This document shows, piece by piece, positions 1 to 11,035 of a DNA stretch of 64,000 nucleotides. Origin of the DNA: Polytrichum commune (taxonomy: Eukaryota; Streptophyta; Polytrichopsida; Polytrichales; Polytrichaceae); the NCBI GenBank assembly GCA_950295325.1, contig OX485804.1, positions 11,654,001 to 11,718,000 of the forward strand. The letters run 5' to 3'. Positions within the stretch are counted from its first letter, which is position 1. Every line of letters begins with the position of its first letter. The translations under genes were made by a program, and so were the position numbers. The notes below the pieces were generated by a model, which saw only the letters and a list, made by a program, of their open reading frames with translations, had not been told where the DNA came from and did not search any database.

Positions 1-570
1 ATACGGGGGGCGAGTGACTTTACCATTGGCGGATGTTGATGCAAGATGGATGGCCATTGCATACGAGAGCATGAAGCTCGATGGTTCGACTTGTGGAAGA
101 AATGGCTATCCCAAGAGTGGGATGATGTTTGTCACAAGTCTTTGGGGAGCTTAACACCAAGTTCTCTTCGCCGCCCGTGCTCAAGTTCACGGAGCTTGAC
201 AAACCTTTTGAGGTGCATATGGGGGTGAATGATTTTGCCAATGGTGGATTATGTGTAAGATGGATGGCCATTGCATATGCGAGCATGTAGCTCGATGGTT
301 GTCAAAGAAGACAACCAACTCATGACAAAGAACTTCTTTGCGTAGTGCATTGCTTGAAGATGTGGCGACACTAGTTGGGGTCGCACAAAGCAAAGGTCTA
401 CAAGGACAATGTGTCCTAAAAGTATTTTGACATACAAGCGCAAGTGAGCGCCAAGTCATTGCGTTGGCATGATAATTTGGCGCTTATGAAGGTGGATTTG
501 ATCCACAAACCGGACCGTGGAAATGTGGTGCCGGATGCGCGAAGTAGACCGGATGAGTTCCAAGCAATGA
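1..570 (+). pseudogene. gypsy RNase H region remnant (element A)
   Basis: Fragments of the RNase H domain are readable in shifting frames. There is a segment like FSSPPVLKF...DKPFEVH, then KLDGCQ-type and PTHDKEL motifs near 300-340, and the tail LIHKP...NVVPDA near 490-540. Positions 1-300 contain more than one copy of a unit that is tandemly repeated in elements C and D (about 229 bp there). In-frame stops and frameshifts rule out a functional enzyme. Confidence 0.75.
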
Positions 571-597
571 GAACCATCCAAACCTTGTGGCTAATGT

Positions 598-1690
598 GTG
601 CCGGCGAAGGAAACTTGTGATGCAAGATCCGGGAGGGGTAAATTAACTACCCCAAAAGCACAAAAACTTTTAGGTGAACTTCGCAAGAGCAAGGTGCTCA
701 AAGAGGTTAAGTTGGTGGACGGATTGTTCAAGTGCAAGCAAAGTTGGGTGTATGTGCCACAAGGCAAGTTGAGGCTATCGGTTTTGAAGGAGGAATTTGA
801 TAGTCCTATTGCCGGCCTTAGAGGAGAAAGAAAAAACCGCCATAGAATGGTGTCATGGAGGTACCATTGGCGGTGCATAAAGGAAGATATAGCCCACTTT
901 GTGAAGGCTTGAATCAAAGTGCAAAGTGAACCGAGCCTCTTATCAAAAGCAAGGCGGTTTCTTGCAACCGTTGCCTATCCTGTCGGCGCCATGGCATAGT
1001 ATGTGCATGGACTTGATCACAAGTTTGCCGGAGTCACATGGGTATGATGCCATCTTGTTGATGGTAGAGTGGTTTGCCAAGTTGGCACACATGGTGCCGA
1101 TTGTGGGAACCGCCACCGCGTTGGAGACCGCATAGCCTTTTCTCAAAGGATGGTTGAGGCACCACGGGTTGCCAAGAGTGATTGTGTGCCATCAAGATCC
1201 AAAGTTCACAAGTGCATTTTCAATGCATTTCTCTAAGGAGGTTGTATTGAAACTAAGGTTTAGCACGGCCGTGTATTCCCAAATGGATGGGAAAACAAAG
1301 CGTGTGAATGGAGACTTGAAGCAATACTTGAGGAACTTGGTGGGGGCGGACCAAGGAGATTGGGCGGACTATGTGGGTCGAGCGGAGTGTAATTGCAATG
1401 TAGCCACGCACTTGGCTACCAAGGGGTGGTCTTTGGTGGTGGCTTATGGAGTGGATGCGCTCCAACCTATTAACCTAGCTCTCAAGGGGGCACATTCAAC
1501 ACTAGAGTTTAACCAAGATGGTGAGGACTTGGCCAAGGATGGTAAACAAGTCTTGGAGATGACCAAGTTGTTGGTGGAGAAAGCCCGAAGGTGCTACGGA
1601 GTGCTAGTAAATGCCGGAAGACGCGAAGTGGAGAATGAGGTGGGCCAAAAGGTGTTGTTGAATGTGAACAACTTCACTTAGCCGGAAGGC
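598..1690 (+). pseudogene. gypsy integrase remnant (element A)
   Basis: The segment 598-912 encodes the linker before integrase, ending in IKEDIAHFVKA, with a degenerate H2C2 zinc-binding region. From 926 the core begins: QPLPI..PW..MCMDLITSLP carries the first catalytic Asp, and the frame stops at 1135. From 1154 the core resumes with a segment HQDPKFTSAF holding the second Asp; the region of the catalytic Glu (DGKTKRVNG) has lost the expected Glu (T-E-R-V-N in the family), while element C retains SERVNG. The frame ends at 1681 after a GQKVLLN segment. The stop at 1135 and the altered Glu region indicate an inactive integrase. Confidence 0.8.
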
Positions 1691-2120
1691 CTCACTCCAA
1701 AAGTTCATGTCCAAAATTGGAGCTTCGTTTTCCATTGTGGAACAAGTGTTCAAGGACATGTATAAGTTGGAATTACCGCCGGACATCAAAGTGCATCTGA
1801 CTTTTCATGTCTCATTACGAAAGTCATTTTAGGACGACACCTTGTGGCCCGATCACAAGCAAGTGATTAGGCCACCTCCCGACCTTGTGGAGGTCATTTG
1901 GAACATGAGGTAAGAGGGCATCCTCAAGTGTAGGAAGCCCAAGTGAAAATGAAAGAAAATGTACAAAGGAGTACTTGGTGAAATGGTGAGGATACCATGA
2001 GAAAGAAGCCGTTTGGGTAGCGGCAAGAGACATGATGAACGCCAAGGAATTGGTAAAGCACTTTGAAGAAACTAAGGCTAGACATTCCAATAAAATGAAG
2101 CGTAGGCATTGATGAGGACA
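1690..2120 (+). pseudogene. integrase C-terminus plus chromodomain remnant (element A)
   Basis: Read across frames, this encodes the typical chromovirus C-terminal region: a segment matching MSKIGASFPIVEQVF and YKLELPP, then HVSLLK and PPPDLVEVIWNMR, then a chromodomain-like tail EYLVKW-stop-GYHEKEAVW followed by AARDMMNAKELVKHFEE and a basic end KMKRRH before a stop at about 2110. In the family, YLVKWxGY is the chromodomain core that directs integration to heterochromatin by binding histone marks. The in-frame TGA right after KW and several frameshifts upstream show decay. The cleanest copy of the upstream part is at 53405-53611 in element D. Confidence 0.75.
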
Positions 2121-2925
2121 TCAATCTCCTTTAGTGGGGGAGAGACCCTAGTAGCACACTTAGCTTCGAGGCTAATTGCTCCACAACATGAACTTGTTCT
2201 TTGGCTTGAGGGAATAAAGTCCAAACTTTAGTGGTGCAAAGAGAAAAGTACGAGATGAGGTCCTAGTCTTGTACTTGTGCTTGGTTAGTGGAAGAGGGGG
2301 AATAGACATGCCAAACTAGGTTGGGTAAGCCGAGTAATTGGGGCCATGGCTAGGAGGGGCCTTGGATAAAACCAAAAAACTTCTTAGCCGTCGGCTTGTC
2401 CGGGCGGGGACAAGGTGATGGCGCGTGCTCATAAAAGTGCTACCCGCGAGCTAACGAAAGTTGGCGCATGGGAGTCATGAACCCATGTCTCGAAAGAGCA
2501 AAGTGGGAACCGAGTCGGGCGGGACTTGGCATCACCCCCGTGCGATCGAGGCGTGGCTTAACAATGGAAAGCCATCTCGGAGTTGCAACCGAGACAACTT
2601 AGTGGAAGCGTTGAGGTCTCGCCTAGATGTGTCACGTCAGGCTAGTGGAGCCTAACGGGGGAGGCCCCAAAGGAGGGGCAACCCAAGTGAGTCCCAAAGT
2701 AGGTTGGTCTAGTATAGGTTAGGTCCTTGGATGAAAGATCCAAGGTCGCTAACGGACCACCTAGGAACGACACCTTTGGGACTATGCCAAATTTGAAGAT
2801 GCATTGTGGGGGTCGCGCCCTAAGGTAAACACAATGCCGCACCATAGAGGATGGCAACTTGAGAATTGGTGTGCCGACTACGAGTATAGTCGATGAGGGC
2901 ATCGACTCCGTTTGGTGGGGGTGAG
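2119..2925 (+). other. 3' non-coding spacer of element A with two purine tracts
   Basis: Between the chromodomain stop and the LTR lie about 800 bases without convincing coding sequence. A purine tract, AGTGGGGGAGAG, sits at about 2132-2143 just after the chromodomain, where chromoviruses usually have their polypurine tract. A second tract, GGTGGGGGTGAG, ends at 2925 directly against the LTR and is therefore the one positioned to prime plus-strand synthesis. The same two-tract arrangement occurs in elements C (47025-47840) and D (52393-53200). Confidence 0.7.
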
Positions 2926-3897
2926 TGTCGCGCACCTCTCCATGAGGAGTGCCCGAAACACCATGGGCACAAGGGGGACCCCGGAGTGACACCCGGGACT
3001 TGTGGCGCCGTTGGTGAGAGGGCCCAAGTGATCCTAGTGTGGGTGAGGGCCCCGGGCGTTGGGAACGCCTCCCACCCACGAAGACTAGGAGGCACAAGGG
3101 CAAGGCCATGAGCTATGCGTAGCTCATGGCGTGGCGATTCTAGAATGCTCAAGAACACCTCAATCGGAGGTGTGAGCTAGGAGTTATGGCCATTTGAGTG
3201 GGGCGCTGTCCCGGGACAGCGCCCTGGTGCAGCAGTGCCTGGGAGTGACTCCCGGGACTGCCAAGGTTCAAAGAGGCATAACGTCCTCATAACTTGCCCG
3301 AATGGGGCAAGTGAGGCGTTCATCGGCATCTACGTGAAATGTAGATGAAGATGGAGTGGTTGGTTGTTATGATCCAACATCAAACAAGGAAGTTATGATG
3401 GTCTGAAGCTGCTGGGGGGTTCTAGGCCCAGCAGCTAAAGGAAAATGTCCACTTCGCCCCAACTCTTGGTAGAGAGACAAGAGGTTGGTTGACGGTGGGG
3501 TAGGGGCCCCGCGTGAAGTCCTAGAGGCTTATATGGGTGAGGTGGTGTGGCCTCACCCACCCGAGGCCGAACGGCAAGGCCTCCATGGGCTTTGGCCTAT
3601 TGTGAGGCCATAGTTGCCTAGTATGCTTCGGGTTGTTGTAGTGTTGCTCCGGCAACGCGATGATCAACATAGGATTGGACTTCCATGGATGGAAGTCCAC
3701 ATTGGGGAAATGGGTTACCGATGAAGGGGTGAATCCCGAAAGCAAAGTAGGAGGGTTGGTTCCCTCCTATGAACTATTGGTCCGGGGTAAGAGGAGCTAT
3801 CCATTAGCATGGCGGAATGCGAATGGTTAGCGCTCGTAACCTTTGCTAGAAACGAAAATTGGCAAGATTGTTAAGGGACCTAGCAAGGGTTGCGACA
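2926..3897 (+). repeat. 3' LTR of element A
   Basis: A 972-bp LTR begins TGTCGCGCACC and ends GGTTGCGACA, so it has the TG...CA ends of LTRs. It is directly preceded by a purine tract. It contains several perfect or near-perfect hairpins: a 24-bp palindrome centred on CCCGGG (about 3209-3232), CATGAGCTA/TAGCTCATG (about 3106-3131), CATCTACG/TGTAGATG (about 3328-3348) and TGGACTTCCAT/ATGGAAGTCCA (about 3676-3700). A TATA-like TTATATGG lies near 3529. Homologous copies occur eight more times in the window, whole or partial. Confidence 0.92.
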
Positions 3898-6800
3898 AAT
3901 GAGGCCAACTACACACATATAAAGTGAGCACGTGAAATCTCAAAATAGAGCCGAGGCTTGAAAGTGTTAGTTTCTAAGTTGAAATGAGGCCATTTAGGGA
4001 CCTCCAAAAAAGGTTTCGGTACCGAACCCCATATATTGGACAGCCACATAATATGAGAACCTGAAATCTAAGCCTAGAGCCCACCTTCAAATTCTACATT
4101 CTAACTTGAAATGAGGCCAACTACACACATATAAAGTGAGCACTTGAAATCTCAAAGTAGAGCTGAGGCTTGAAAGTGTTAGTTTCTAAATTCAAATGAG
4201 GCCACCTAGGGACCTCCAAAAAAAGGTTTCGGTCCCGAACCCCATATACTGGACAACCTAGGGACCGCCAAATGAAGGTTTCGGTCCCGAACCCCATATA
4301 TTGGACAGCCTAGGGACCTCCCGATGAAGGTTTCGGTCCCGAACCCCATATATTGGACAGCCACATAATCTGAGAACCTGAAATCTAAGCCTAGAGCCCA
4401 TCCTCAAATTCTACATTCTAACTTGAAATGAGGCCAACTACACACATATAAAGTGAGCATTTGAAATCTCAAAGTAGAGCCGAGGCCTGAAAGTGTTAGT
4501 TTCTAAGTTCAAATGAGGCCACCCAGGGACCTCCAAAGGAAGGTTTCGGTCCCGAACCCCATATATTAGACAGCCACATAATATGAGAACCTGAAATCTA
4601 AGCCTAGAGCCCATCCTCAAATTCTACATTCTAACTTGAAATGAGGCCAACTACACATATATAAAGTGAGCACCCGAAATATCAAACTAGAGCCGAGGCT
4701 TGAAAGCTTTAGATTATAACCTGAAATGAGGCCAACTAGACTTATATAAAGTGAGCACTTGAAATCTGAACCTAGAGCCGAGGCTTCAAAGCTTAAGACT
4801 CTAACCTGAAATGAGGCCAACTAGACTTATATAAAGTGAGCACCTGTAATTTGAACCTTGAAGCGGAGATCTCAGGGTGTGACCCTCTAGACCTCAAAAG
4901 GAAGGTTTCGGTCCCGAAACCCTTATATTGGACATCCACATAAAGTGATAACCTGAAATCTAAGCCTGTAGGACACTTTCAAAGAGTTAGATTCTAACCT
5001 GAAATGAGGCCAACTAAAACAACATAGAGTGAGAACCTGAAATCTTAGCCTATAGCCCACCTTCAAATTCAAGATTCTAACCTGAAATGAGGCCAACAAG
5101 ACATATATAAAGTGAGCACCCGAAATCTCAAAGTGGAGCCGAGGCTTCAAAGTGTTAGTTTCTAAGTTGAAATGAGGCCACCCAGGGACCTCCAAAGGAA
5201 GGTTTCGGTCCCGAACCCCTTATATTGGACAGCCACATAATATGAGAACCTGAAATCTAAGCCTAGAGCCCAGCTTCAAATACTACATTCTAACTTGAAA
5301 TGAGGCCAACTACACATATATAAAGTGAGCACGTGAAATCTCAAAGTAGAGCCGAGGCTTGAAAGTGTTAGTTTCTAAGTTGAAATGAGGCCATTTAGGG
5401 ACCTCCAAAAAAGGTTTCGGTACCGAACCCCATATATTGGACAGCCACATAATGTGAGAACCTGAAATCTGAGCCTATAGCCCTCCTTCAAAGTGTTAGA
5501 TTCCAACCTGAAATGAGGCCAACTAGACATATATAAAGTGAGCACTTGAAATCTCAAAGTAGAGCCGTGGCTTCAAAGTCTTAGATTCTAACCTGAAATG
5601 AGGCCAACTAGACTTATATAAAGTGAGCACCTGTAATTTGAACCTTGAAGCCGAGATCTCAGGGTGTGACCCTCTAGACCTCAAAAGGAAGGTTTCGGTC
5701 CCGAAACCCATATATTGGACATCCACATAAAGTGATAACCTGATATCAAAGCCTATATGCCACTTTCAAAAACTTAGATTCTAACCCGAAATGAGGCCAA
5801 CTAAAACAACATAGAGTGATCACCAAAAATCTGAACCTAGAGCCGAGGCCTCTAGTTGTAAGATTCCAACCTGAAATGAGGCCAACTAGACATATATAAA
5901 GTGAGCACTTGAAATCTCAAACTAGAGCCGAGGCTTCAAAGTGTTAGATTCTAACCTGAAATGAGGCCAACTAGACATATATAAAGTTAGCACCCGAAAT
6001 CTCAACCTAGAGCCGAGGTTTTGAATTGTTTGATTCTAACCTGAAATGTGGCCAACCAGACATATATAAAATGAGCACTTGAAATCTCAAAGTGGAGCCG
6101 AGGCTTCAAAGTGTTAGTTTCTAACCTGAAATGAGGCCATTTAGGGACCTCCAAATAAAGGTTTCGGTCCCGAAACCCATATATTGGACATCCACATAAA
6201 GTGATAACCTGATATCTAAGCCTATATGCCACTTTCAAAAACTTAGATTCTAACCTGAAATGAGGCCAACTAAGACAACATAGAGTGATCACCTAAAATC
6301 TGAACCTAGAGACGAGGCCTCTAATTGTAAGATTCCAACCTGAAATGAGGCCAACTAGACAAATATAAAGTGAGCACTTGAAATCTCAAACTAGAGCCGA
6401 GGCTTCAAAGTGTTAGATTCTAACCTAAAATGAGGCCAACTAGACATATATAAAGTTAGCACCCAAAATCTCAACCTAGAGCCGAGGTTTTGAATTGTTT
6501 GATTCTAACCTGAAATGTGGCCAACTAGACATATATAAAATGAGCACTTGAAATCTGAACCTAGAGCCGAGGCTTCAAATTGGTTGATTCTGACCTGAAA
6601 TGTGGCCAACTAGACTTATGTAAAGTGAGCACCCGATATATGAACTTAGAGCAGAGGCTTCAAATTGTTAGATTATAACCTGAAATGAGGCCAACTACAT
6701 ATATATAAAGTGAGCTCCTGTAATTTGAACCTTGAAGCCGAGGCTTCAAAATGTGACCCTCTTGACCTCAAAATGAAGGTTTCGGTCCCGAAACCCATGT

Positions 6801-8567
6801 ATTGGACAGCCACATAATGTGAGAACCTCATATCTAAGCCTATAGGCCACTTTCAAAGACTTAGATTCTAACCTGAAATGAGGCCAACTAAAACAACATA
6901 GAGTGAGAACCTGAAATCTTAGCCTATAGCCAACCTTCAAATTCTAGATTCTAACCTGAAATGAGGCCAACTAAAACAACGTAAAGTGAGCACCTTAAAT
7001 CTGAACCTAGAGCCGAGGCCTTTAATTGTTAGATTCTAACCTGAAATGAGGCCAACTAGACATGTATAAAGCGAGCACCTGAAATCTCAAAGTAGAGCCG
7101 AGGTTTCAAAGTGTTAGATTCTAACATGAAATGAGGCCAACTAGACATATATAAAGTTAGCACCCGAAATCTCAACCTAGAGCCAAGGCTTCAAAGTGTT
7201 CGATTCTAACCTGAAATGAGGCCAACTAGAACAACATAAAGTGAGAGCACTTGAAATCTGAACCTAGAGCCTCGGCTTCAAAGCTTTAGATTATAACCTG
7301 AAATGAGGCCAACTAGATATATATATAAAGTGAGCACCTGTAATTTGAACCTTGAAGCCGAGGCTTCAGGGTGTGACCCTCTAGACCTCAAAAGGAAGGT
7401 TTCAGTCCCGAAACCCATATATTGGACACCCACATAAAGTGAGAACCTGATATCTAAGCCTATAGGCCACTTTCAAAGACTTAGATTCTAACCTGAAATG
7501 AGGCCAACTAAAACAACATAAAGTGAGCACCTTTAATCTGAACCTAGAGCCGAGGCCTCTAATTGTTAGATTCTAACCTGAAATGAGGCCAACTAGATAT
7601 ATATAAAGCGAGCACCTGAAATCTCAAAGTAGATCCGAGGCTTCAAAGTGTTATATTCTAACCTGAAATGAGGCCAACTAGACTTATATAAAGTGACCAC
7701 TTGAAATCTCAAACTAGAACCGAGGCTTCAAAGTGTTAGATTCTAACCTGAAATGAGGCCAACTAGACTTATATAAAGTGAGCACCTGAAATCTGAACCT
7801 AGAGCCAAGGCTCAAATTGTTAGATTCTAACCTGAAATGAGGCCAACTAAACATATATAAAATGAGCACTTGAAATCTGAACCTAGAGCCGAGGCTTCAA
7901 AGTGTTAGATTCTAACCTGAAATGAGGTCAACTAGATATATATAAAGTGAGCACCTTTAATTTGAACCTTGAAGCCGAGGCTTCAGGGTGTGACCCTCTT
8001 GACCTGAAAATGAAGGATTCGGTCCCGAAATCCATATATTGGACAGCCACATAATGTGAGAACTTGAAATCTAAACCGAAAGCCACTTTCAAAGAGTTAG
8101 ATTCTAACCTGAAATGAGGCTAGCTAAAATAACATAAAGTGAGCACCTGAAATCTGAACTTAGAGCCGAGGCCTCTAATTGTTAGATTCTAACCTGAAAT
8201 GAGGCCAACTAGACATTTATAAAGTGAGCACCCGAAATATGAATTTAGAGTTGAGGCTTCATATTGTTAGATTCTAACCTGAAATGAGGCCATGTAGACA
8301 TATATAAAGTGAGCACTTGAAATATGAATTTAGAGCCGAGGCTTCATATTGTTAGATTCTAACCTGAAATGAGGCCACGTAGACATATATAAAGTGAGCA
8401 CTTCAAATATGAATTTAGAGCCAAGGCTTCATATTGTTAGATTCTAACCTGAAATGAGGCCACGTAGACATATATAAAGTGAGCACTTGAAATCTGAACT
8501 TAGAGCCGAGGCTTCAAAGTGTTAGATTCTAACCTGAAATGAAGCCAACTAGACTTATATAAAGTGA
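3898..8567. repeat. 85-bp satellite array with longer hairpin-bearing units
   Basis: About 4.7 kb of head-to-tail repeats. The AACCTGAAATGAGG phase recurs every 85 bp, for example at 7491, 7576, 7661 and 7746. The monomer holds the modules CCTGAAATGAGGCCAACTAG, ATATATAAAGTGAGCACC, TGAAATCTGAACCTAGAGCC and GAGGCTTCAAAGTGTTAGA. Longer units of about 127 bp also occur, in which a module GGTTTCGGTCCCGAA followed by CCCATATATTGGACAGCC is inserted. At 4200-4340 this module is itself repeated three times. The left side is more divergent and richer in long units; the right side is more regular. The array ends at about 8567 directly against methylase-like coding sequence. Minus-strand open frames in it are repeat artefacts. 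Confidence 0.93.
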
Positions 8568-9991
8568 TATCTGGGTGTGCTTGTTTATTGACCAGCATTC
8601 CAAAAGCAAAGTGCGATTCTACAAGGGGACTACCGGTGTCCAACCCTGTCTGGACTTGATACTTGCAGATATCCCAGAGGGCTTGCCCGTTCCAGGGATC
8701 TCCAACCCACCAACGTCGATACCTGCGTGGAATCAAGAAACTCACGAGTGGCTTCAGCCAATCTTTGATTTTGCAGATAACCACTTGCATGATGCCAGAG
8801 CCATCATTTTATTTCACCCTTTTCGAATGACTACAAAAGCCATGATTATCGGATATTGTGAGTGTTTCGGTTTTCAAGTTCGGAAGGAGTGGTGGGGTAT
8901 GAACCGCCTTCACCTGACGTCGCCGATTAATCAGGGTGTCACTGTAAGTTAATTCTCTAATTTAATTTACTCTGAATTTATTTAACAATTTTAAAACTTT
9001 GTTTGACACGAATGCTACATATTGATTTTCTCATATTGTTGGTTCATTGTTCTCAGTTGAGAAGTTCATTATTTTGGGACCATGGCAGACTATGCGTTTC
9101 GGTATTACATTGGTGGTGAGGACCATGCCTGGCAAGCCTGCTTCCAAATTCTCATTTCAGCCTGTTCCCGCTCTTGACCGACACAGGGTAGATGTATCAA
9201 GAGATGATATTCTACAAAACCTCGTCTCTCGTGAGGATCAACTCATGAATGGACCCACCCCGTGGCGAGGTCCAAGAGAGAAGTCTACTCTTTTAATGCA
9301 GATGTTAATTCAGAGTTCTACCTCCCCTGGGGATGTTGTTTTAGACTGCACTGCTGCTACGGGTATGTTAATTCAATCTTCCATATGACATCTTTAACTG
9401 TTTGTTGTTAGTTCCAGAGAAATCACACTAATTTTATTGTCATTCTTTTTATTGTAGGATCTTCCATCCATGCGTGCCGCAACGTCGAGCGTCACATTGT
9501 GGCATTGGAGGCTGATGAGGCCATTTTCCATGCCGTACTTGAACCCTTGATTCGTTCGAGTGTTGCTCCAGAGGTCACTTCTAGAGCAACGGCAATTAGT
9601 GAGGACCCCGAGGGCGATGTACTTGTGGTCCCCAGAATTGTGAAGAGGTCTCGATTCAATAAGTGAGTTTGTTGAACATTTTATCATACATTTGTTTTAC
9701 TTTTGAGCGTTGTTGTATCTAATATGGAGCCCTAACCATGGTGCTTTTGGAAACTGCAGATATGGACCAATGAGCTATCCTAGTCACCGCCCTTTCTTTT
9801 GTGACCCTACGTTTTATCCAAGTCCTCCAAAAACTTGGGATCTTCCTTCCTACACAAATGACACTACAATTGAATTAGCTAGTGGATTTTATCGTACTGT
9901 TATTCCTAAATCTTATCCAGGTAGATGTATTGAATTCTGTGATAATGAAGCTCTAGAGTCTGATCGTGAAGACTCCTCGGATGGGAGCTGA
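8563..9991 (+). CDS. DNA N4/N6-methyltransferase-like protein, 5'-truncated, 4 exons visible
   Basis: Four exons join in one frame: 8563-8943, 9062-9362, 9458-9662 and 9760-9991 (TGA at 9989-9991), with GT-AG introns of 95-118 bp (donors GTAAGT, GTATGT, GTGAGT). About 371 residues are visible. The segment GDVVLDCTAATGSSIHACRN followed by VERHIVALEADEAIF matches the SAM-binding motif I region of bacterial-type N4/N6 amino-methyltransferases (PGDxVLDPFxGSGTT...R.xIGIE), with DCTAATG in place of DPFxGSG. Upstream, LDLILADIPEGLP stands where the catalytic (D/N/S)PP(Y/F/W) motif would be, degenerate as DIPE. The order (catalytic motif first, motif I later) is that of the beta class. Altered motifs make catalysis doubtful. 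The C-terminus is acidic (DREDSSDGS). The 5' end runs straight into satellite, so promoter and N-terminus are missing: a gene fragment, or an unusual gene whose first exons lie elsewhere. Family call moderately sure; function not. Confidence 0.65.
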
Positions 9992-10150
9992 GTTTTTTCA
10001 TTGTATTGACTACCATTGTTTGAAACTTGGCATTCAAGTGTCTTTACTAATATCTCTGCATGAGTATGTTCAACAATGATATGAGGTGCACACCTATATT
10101 ACACAATGGTCTACAAGTTCGCTAAAGTGTGCACCAACGACACTAAACCA
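9992..10150. other. 3' flank of methylase-like gene
   Basis: AT-rich sequence after the stop codon. No gene, RNA or repeat is recognisable; it could hold the 3' untranslated region. Confidence 0.4.
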
Positions 10151-10830
10151 GAAACCAATGATTTGATGTCAAATGTATGGTGTCAGTTTGAATGTAGCTA
10201 AGCATGAAACCCAAACATGGCATGCCCACTTTGAACCGGTAACCATAAACTTGAATTCAAGTCAAACATAAAACCCCTAGGCCTTGTCCAAAGTGGCCAT
10301 GCCGAGACCGAACATGAAATCTAAGTCATTGGGCATGTCGAGACCCAAATTGAGACCATTGATTTGAGGTCAAATTTATGGAGTCGGGTTGAATGTAGCT
10401 AAACATGAAACCCAAACATGGCATGCCTTCATTCAACCTGAAACCATAAACTTGACCTCAAATCAAACAGCAAACCCCAAGGCCAACAGACCTCGGATCC
10501 GAGGCCTTCTGCAAAGTAGCCCCTCCACTTGTAATGCCAAGACCCACCAAAAAACCACCAACTTTAAAACACAATCAGAATTTAGGGGCTCAAGCCATGA
10601 GGCCTCGGATCCTAGGCCTTCTCCAAGTGGGACTTAGTCCACCTCAAATGACAACCTGTAACCATCCGAGACCCATTCCCAACCTACAAATTAAACCTTA
10701 TACCCAATTTGAAATGATACCGCAGCCATGAGGCCTCGGATCCGAGGCCTTCTCCAAGTGGGATTTAGTCCACCTCAAATGACAACATGTAACCATCCGA
10801 GACCCATTCCCAACCTACAAACCTTGTAAT
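10150..10830. repeat. short degenerate tandem repeats built on a palindrome
   Basis: Two related repeat types are seen. A segment with AATGTAGCTAA(G/A)CATGAAA and CCAAACATGGCATGCC occurs at about 10190 and again at about 10390. A block containing GGCCTCGGATCCGAGGCC occurs at about 10489-10506 (first base pair altered), 10601-10618 (one base changed) and 10732-10749; the last two share about 95 bp of following sequence and are 131 bp apart. The motif is its own reverse complement over 18 bp. No coding function is apparent. Confidence 0.75.
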
Positions 10831-11035
10831 AGAAGGTGGAAGCAAATACAGTATAGGTTCCTCCACCACGGATATAGGTTCTTTTTGTCAATAAATTTGG
10901 GAAATATTCTTGAAATATGTGCAAAATCCACGGTCATAAGGGTCCTAACTTTCTTTAAAGTGGAGTTTTAAATTTTGATTTTCTGCTCACGAGATCTGCT
11001 CACCGCTCACCGCTCACATCGTAGCATTCCTGTAC
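10831..11035. other. intergenic, no feature seen
   Basis: AT-rich sequence between the palindrome repeats and the P450 exon duplicate. Nothing recognisable. Confidence 0.4.

Larger units (their letters stand above)
1..3897 (+). mobile_element. Ty3/gypsy chromovirus, element A, 3' part, cut by window start
   Basis: This is the 3' portion of a degenerate LTR retrotransposon on the plus strand. In order it shows RNase H fragments (1-570), the zinc-binding linker and integrase (598-1690), an integrase C-terminus with chromodomain (1690-2120), a non-coding spacer (2119-2925) and a 3' LTR (2926-3897). The same order appears on the minus strand in elements C (46052-60631) and D (51418-58712), so the three belong to one family. 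The 5' half lies outside the window, so no TSD can be checked on the left; the base run directly after the LTR is satellite, so the element or its remnant sits at the edge of, or inside, the satellite array. All reading frames are interrupted. Confidence 0.9.

Noticed and set aside
4438-6940. Minus-strand open frames of 60-96 codons in the satellite
   Set aside because: They reiterate the same short peptide with the 85-bp period and are satellite artefacts.
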